Notes under the pieces: generated by a model
What the model was told of the DNA's origin: nothing
The model's database searches: none
What the model saw: only the letters and a program-made list of their open reading frames with translations
Program-made: the position numbers and the translations under genes
In this document: piece by piece, positions 18,597 to 23,193 of the stretch
Position numbering within the stretch: position 1 is the stretch's first letter
Layout: each line of letters starts with the position of its first letter
NCBI GenBank assembly: GCA_003641345.1
Contig: QNAD01000002.1
Location: 1 to 23,193 of the forward strand
DNA from: Candidatus Zixiibacteriota bacterium
GTDB lineage: Bacteria; Zixibacteria; MSB-5A5; GN15; FEB-12
DNA length: 23,193 nucleotides
Direction: 5' to 3'

Positions 18597-21500
18597 TTAT
18601 TCAAACCGAACAGCATTTGAACGATGAGTTACTGTTTTTCCACGACCTTCTAACTCAATGATAGCTTCACTACTGCCAGTTGGATTTGTTTCCATTTTGG
18701 CTTTAAAGCGATACCGTACTTCAATCTTCTGCTTACGATCAACTCTATTAAGTTTGATTTTCAGATGACCATCAGCATCAACGGTTGCTTGAACTGCTTT
18801 ACCATCAACTGAAGCACTCTCTTTTACATATTCACTATTTTGAGGAAGAATATCATCTAAGACAACATCTTCAGCCGGATAATAACCAACATTTTCAATC
18901 ACAATATGGACTTCCCAGAGATTATGTCCAGTTTGTGTTTTTGAATCTGCTTCCTGTACCAAAACAGTATCCCAAATAACCGGTTCGAGCTCAAGGATTG
19001 TAGTAGCTTCCCAGTTATTAACCGGAATCAGACTATAATCGACTTGCGAACGATTTCTTCCTTTGATAAAGACTTCAACCCGTCGATTTTGCTGCCAATG
19101 TACTTCGGAATGACCGGTATCTACAGGCTTAGTAGCGGCAAAGCCTTCATAGGACATTATAGAACTGTCAATATTATGGTTTTCAATTAACCAGTTTAAT
19201 ACTGACAATGCTCTTGCTTCGGACAGTTCCCAGTTGGATGGGAATTTGATAGTATGAATACGACGGTAATCGCAGTGTCCCTCGGCCTTGACAGTTACAT
19301 CAGAATATTTTTGAATAGAATCGGCAATCGCTTCCAAAATTGGAATTGCTTCCGGTCGCAGATACGCTTTTGATGTTTCAAAGTAGGCACCAATAATATT
19401 CATTTTAATATCAGCATCGGGCGATGTAAGAAGCGGTCCCACAGCTACTGTTGCAGTTGTAGATTTACTTGAATACTCTTTTGCGGTAGAATCGGGTCTG
19501 CCTTCCAGATAGATAGAGTTTTCAAGGAATTTACGAGAACCCGGGTCGAGGTCTTCAAGAGAATACTTTATTGATTTTTCAAATCCATCAGCACCAACTC
19601 TGAATTCATTATATAAATGTTTTCCGTTAGAACTAACTACCAGATACTCACTATCTGATTTAGATAGTTGTGTAAATTCAGGAAGAGAATCAACAATTTT
19701 CAAATTGGCTGTATTGCCACCGCCGGAATAATCAACTCTGATTTCATAATCGACTACTACACCGCTACTATCATAGGTTTTAGTTGTGTCAATCGAAGCT
19801 GATTTTATTATCGTTGCTGTTGGCACCTGTGCAGCTTTTTTATTGAGATTTAACATAGGCTGAGACGGACATACCTTGAAGATAACATAAGATTCACCAG
19901 CTTCATGTACAAAAACAAAAACAGATGCAGTCTGATCATCTGACAAATCGAATAGTTTCTCTTTCAAGTCACGAGTGTCTATCATTACTGCTCTTTGACC
20001 AGACCTGACAGTATTAAAATAGAACATCCCTTTATTGTTTACTTGTGAGTGAGAACCGTCATCAAGGAATATATCAGTACCTATCAAAGTTGTATCAAAT
20101 TCCAGTTCATTGCCTTCGTTACAATCTACAATAACTCGTCCACGAATGGATCCAGATAGTGTAGATGGAATTACATTAACACGACAGGTTGCACGAGATG
20201 GAATGAAATCATCGGCATAAGCCCATGCAATATTCTCATTAATGCCACCCATAATCCGAGTACTAAGTTGAACAGTGTAGCGCAATGTTACTTTGTCCCC
20301 AGGATCAAGATCACCTAATTGCCATATCAATGGATTTATTCCAGAAGGATCAGGAGCAATGTTTTGATCTATTAATGTTGTGCTATCAACATATTCAAAA
20401 CCAAAAGGTAAAGTGTCTAAAACATAACTGTTATTAGCGATTGTATTTGAAACATTTTCAACAACAATTGTATAATCAAAAATATCACCTGGGAATCCGG
20501 AATTGACACTTGCACGCTTAGTAATAACAAGTGGTGGAACATCTACTCCTACCACAGCTATAACAGGACCCCAAGATCGACTCAACCCATCTCCACCTCT
20601 ATCATAAAGAATCGCAGTATTAACAAATGGTTGAGAATAATCTATTCCGTGAGAAACCTCTGATAAGTATGTAAGAACTAAAGTATCAGGAAAACCAATA
20701 TCTCCAAGCTCAAACCTAATTGGATCACTTCCCGATGAATTTATAGCAACACCATCCATCATTGCTGAACCATAAATAAAGTTGAAATCATCTGGATGGT
20801 CATCAACAAGGATAGCATCTGTTAATCCAAAATTACCAGCATTTGTTACCCTGATAGTATAAGTAATTGTATCACCAGCATTAGCAATAACAGGATTGGC
20901 AGATTTTTGAATGCCAATATCCGGAGCAGTAACCAATGTGGTAACTTCTGATTCTGCATATTGGTCAGGCGGATTTGTAATAATTGCTTTATTAGGAATT
21001 ATATATCCATCAGGAGCAGATTGGTCAATCACTACTCTGAATTGCATTTTAACAGAATCAAGAGCGTTAACAGTATCAACTGACCAAATTATCATATTAT
21101 CTGTCGGATTATATACAAATGCAGACGTTGTCTGTGCCATTCCGCTATTAGATAGCTTAGGCATTGAAGATACTGCTGATTGTGCAGAACCTGAAATGTA
21201 AGCTGTCAACTCAGGAATAGTATCGTGAACGATAATATCTGTTATTGGGCCGTGTTCAGTATTACGAATTGTTACAGTATAAAGAAGTGTATCTTCGGGC
21301 GGCGCTTGTGCTTTATCAACTGCTGTAAATAATCTAAGTGCTCCGGGAGCGAAGAATCTTTGAACTACAATTTCAGCTGTTTTAGTATCTGAACCACATC
21401 CATTGCTAACAGTTAAAGTAACTGTAAAATGACCTGAATCTATATAAATATGTTGAGGGTTTTGATCTGTAACAGCTGCACTACCATCACCGAAATCCCA

Positions 21501-23193
21501 ATACCATGAAGTTGCACCTGATGACATATCAGTGAAATCAGTAAATACAGGAGCATAATTATTGCTCGGGTTAGTAACATAACTAAAATCAGCCGTTGGA
21601 ACATCTATGATAGTGAAAGTATAAAGTTTTCTTTCAACGTCAGTATCGGCAGGACCAATAACATTTAATGTGATATTATAATCCCCGGAGACTGAATAAT
21701 TATGAGTTGGGTTTTGATCAGTCGATGTAGAACCATCACCAAATTCCCAAAGCCAATATGTTACATCCCCTGTTGACAAATCAGTAAATTCAACTGTTAA
21801 CGGGTCACATCCGGATAACGGTTCTGCGGAAAAGTCTGCATTAAGCCCTGGAACAGTTACAGTAATAACTTCTGTCGATTCTTCGCTTCCACACTCATTG
21901 GTACTGGTAAGTGTAACTGTATAAGTACCACCAGCTACGAAAATGTGAGTAGGGTTTTGGTCTGTTACAGCAGGAGATCCATCATTAAAATCCCATGACC
22001 ACGAAGTTGCACCAACCGACTGGTCAGTGAAATCAACTGTTAATGGTGCATTGCCATTTGTAGGGACAGCTGTAAATCCGGATGTCGGCGGGACAATGAC
22101 AGTAACATAATTAGTTTTGGTTTCAGTATCAGTTCCACCATCATAAGTAATAGTTAGAGTAACGTCATAACTACCGGCATTTACATAAGTATGTTGTGGG
22201 TTCTGTTCTGTTGAAATACCTCCATCACCAAATGTCCAAGACCATGCCAACACGTCACAATCAGACTGGTCAAAGAAATAAGCTGTAAACGGTCCACAAC
22301 CAGATGTAACTTCTGTGCCAAAATCAGCTTGGCATGTCGGTTCTGTGACAGTAATAACTTCTGTCGATTCTTCACTTCCACACTCATTGGTACTGGTAAG
22401 TGTAACTGTATAAGTACCACCAGCTACGAAAATGTGAGTAGGGTTTTGGTCTGTTACAGCAGGAGATCCATCATCAAAATCCCATGACCACGAAGTTGCA
22501 CCAACCGACTGGTCAGTGAAATCAACTGTTAATGGTGCATTGCCATTTGTAGGGTTAGCTGTAAATCCGGATGTCGGCGGGGCAATAACAGTAATATAAT
22601 TAGTTTTGGTTTCTGTATCAGTTCCACCATCATAAGTAATAGTTAGAGTAACGTCATAACTACCAGCATTTACATAAGTATGTTGTGGGTTCTGTTCTGT
22701 TGAAGTACCACCATCACCAAATATCCAAGACCATGCCAGCACGTCACAATCAGATTGGTCAAAGAAATAAGCTGTAAACGGTCCACAACCAGACGTAACT
22801 TCTGTACCAAAATCAGCTTGGCATGTCGGTTCTGTAACAATAATAGTTTCTGTTGATTCTTCGCTACCACACTCATTGGTACTGGTAAGTGTAACTGTAT
22901 AAGTACCTGCTGAATTGAATATATGTATTGGATTTTCTGCAGTTGATGTTGCCCCATCACCAAAATCCCAATTCTGAGATGTCGCACCAACTGATGTATT
23001 TGTAAAATATACCGTTAGTGGACTTTCGCCTTGAGCAGGATTAGCTGTAAATCCGGATGTCGGCGGGGCAATGACAGTAATATAATTAGTTTTGGTTTCT
23101 GTATCAGTTTCACCATCATAAGTAATAGTTAGAGTAACGTCATAACTACCAGCATTTACATAAGTATGTTGTGGGTTCTGTTCTGTTGAAGTA
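18597..23193 (-). CDS. Giant surface protein: PKD repeats, DUF11 repeats, OmpA-like domain (5' end beyond the window)
   Basis: The frame is open from the right edge to 18597, about 1531 codons; the GTG at 22742 is merely an internal Val, so the start and signal peptide are outside. Order of domains, N to C: about eight PKD domains (21360-23193; W-W-FGDG, NP-H-Y, G-Y-VTL motifs); three DUF11-type domains (about 20930-21350, 20535-20930, 20170-20535); a carboxypeptidase-regulatory-like domain (about 19840-20165, SGSIRGRVIVDC); another DUF11-like domain (19445-19840); an OmpA/MotB domain (about 19040-19415; AYFETSKAYLRPEA, EGHCD, FPSNWELSEARA, NRRVEVFI); and a last DUF11-like domain (18597-19035). 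The OmpA part should grip peptidoglycan while PKD/DUF11 parts extend as a stalk or adhesin. Conserved Cys pairs in the PKDs may form disulfides. No sorting signal ends the chain. Confidence 0.88.
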   Translation of the reverse strand, partial: TSTEQNPQHTYVNAGSYDVTLTITYDGETDTETKTNYITVIAPPTSGFTANPAQGESPLTVYFTNTSVGATSQNWDFGDGATSTAENPIHIFNSAGTYTVTLTSTNECGSEESTETIIVTEPTCQADFGTEVTSGCGPFTAYFFDQSDCDVLAWSWIFGDGGTSTEQNPQHTYVNAGSYDVTLTITYDGGTDTETKTNYITVIAPPTSGFTANPTNGNAPLTVDFTDQSVGATSWSWDFDDGSPAVTDQNPTHIFVAGGTYTVTLTSTNECGSEESTEVITVTEPTCQADFGTEVTSGCGPFTAYFFDQSDCDVLAWSWTFGDGGISTEQNPQHTYVNAGSYDVTLTITYDGGTDTETKTNYVTVIVPPTSGFTAVPTNGNAPLTVDFTDQSVGATSWSWDFNDGSPAVTDQNPTHIFVAGGTYTVTLTSTNECGSEESTEVITVTVPGLNADFSAEPLSGCDPLTVEFTDLSTGDVTYWLWEFGDGSTSTDQNPTHNYSVSGDYNITLNVIGPADTDVERKLYTFTIIDVPTADFSYVTNPSNNYAPVFTDFTDMSSGATSWYWDFGDGSAAVTDQNPQHIYIDSGHFTVTLTVSNGCGSDTKTAEIVVQRFFAPGALRLFTAVDKAQAPPEDTLLYTVTIRNTEHGPITDIIVHDTIPELTAYISGSAQSAVSSMPKLSNSGMAQTTSAFVYNPTDNMIIWSVDTVNALDSVKMQFRVVIDQSAPDGYIIPNKAIITNPPDQYAESEVTTLVTAPDIGIQKSANPVIANAGDTITYTIRVTNAGNFGLTDAILVDDHPDDFNFIYGSAMMDGVAINSSGSDPIRFELGDIGFPDTLVLTYLSEVSHGIDYSQPFVNTAILYDRGGDGLSRSWGPVIAVVGVDVPPLVITKRASVNSGFPGDIFDYTIVVENVSNTIANNSYVLDTLPFGFEYVDSTTLIDQNIAPDPSGINPLIWQLGDLDPGDKVTLRYTVQLSTRIMGGINENIAWAYADDFIPSRATCRVNVIPSTLSGSIRGRVIVDCNEGNELEFDTTLIGTDIFLDDGSHSQVNNKGMFYFNTVRSGQRAVMIDTRDLKEKLFDLSDDQTASVFVFVHEAGESYVIFKVCPSQPMLNLNKKAAQVPTATIIKSASIDTTKTYDSSGVVVDYEIRVDYSGGGNTANLKIVDSLPEFTQLSKSDSEYLVVSSNGKHLYNEFRVGADGFEKSIKYSLEDLDPGSRKFLENSIYLEGRPDSTAKEYSSKSTTATVAVGPLLTSPDADIKMNIIGAYFETSKAYLRPEAIPILEAIADSIQKYSDVTVKAEGHCDYRRIHTIKFPSNWELSEARALSVLNWLIENHNIDSSIMSYEGFAATKPVDTGHSEVHWQQNRRVEVFIKGRNRSQVDYSLIPVNNWEATTILELEPVIWDTVLVQEADSKTQTGHNLWEVHIVIENVGYYPAEDVVLDDILPQNSEYVKESASVDGKAVQATVDADGHLKIKLNRVDRKQKIEVRYRFKAKMETNPTGSSEAIIELEGRGKTVTHRSNAVRFE
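21846..23193. repeat. Tandem 489-bp repeats in the PKD region
   Basis: Two full units (22335-22823 and 21846-22334, each 489 bp) and part of a third (22824-23193) stand head to tail. Each encodes two different PKD domains (CQADFGTEVTSGCGPF type, then PPTSGFTA type). The two full units are nearly identical in DNA, so they duplicated recently. The partial unit differs in its second PKD (AENPIHIFNSAGTY) and is 3 bp shorter. Confidence 0.85.

Noticed and set aside
22740..22742. GTG as start codon of the giant surface protein
   Set aside because: It is an internal Val inside a PKD domain; the same frame stays open with PKD sequence to the right edge of the window.

Overview
This is an AT-rich stretch of a Gram-negative, strictly anaerobic bacterium. 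All recognisable genes read on the minus strand. Three things point to that lifestyle and envelope: a start-of-gene outer-membrane porin, an OmpA-like domain inside a giant surface protein, and very dense Fe-S/[NiFe] redox enzymology with no oxygen-linked genes. A decayed C-terminal domain of the FlgD-like/type IX secretion type hints at a bacterium of the Bacteroidetes-Chlorobi-Fibrobacteres sphere or a related candidate phylum. That placement is inference; there is no rRNA or other marker here.

Region 1 (right to left, minus-strand order): 18597-23193 is the 3' part of a very large surface protein with tandem PKD repeats, DUF11-type repeats, a carboxypeptidase-regulatory-like domain, an OmpA/MotB peptidoglycan-binding domain and a last DUF11-like domain. 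A strong terminator follows it. The gene-poor stretch 17704-18596 holds a decayed sorting-domain fragment, direct repeats, and a 20-bp piece of a tRNA 3' end that looks like an integration scar.

Region 2 (7566-17703) is a tight ten-gene operon with overlapping or nearly touching genes: hdrC, hdrB, an N-terminal half of hdrA, nuoE-like, nuoF/hydB-like, a NuoG-like/HdrA C-terminal-half fusion, mvhD, mvhG, mvhA, and a hydrogenase maturation protease. Together they predict a soluble H2-NAD-ferredoxin-(di)thiol redox complex. It joins three modules normally seen apart: heterodisulfide reductase, NADH-binding NuoEF of the bifurcating-hydrogenase type, and a group 3 [NiFe] hydrogenase. HdrA is split into two polypeptides, and the second half is fused to a NuoG-type [2Fe-2S] domain. 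This is the most interesting system in the window. A CRP/FNR-shaped operator is centred near -42 of the predicted promoter.

Region 3 (594-7280) resembles the orp (orange protein) cluster of Desulfovibrio: a sigma54 activator with a Cys-rich PAS domain, three NifX/ORP-like cofactor-binding proteins, two MinD-type ATPases with ferredoxin inserts, a DUF5320 protein, a glycine-rich zinc-ribbon protein and a flavin disulfide reductase-like enzyme. A very good sigma54 (-24/-12) promoter lies immediately before the first orp-like gene, and TTGCA-type half sites upstream may bind the activator. Three adjacent small proteins carry Gly/Arg-rich low-complexity segments.

Region 4 (1-492) is the N-terminal part of an outer-membrane porin-like protein cut by the window edge.
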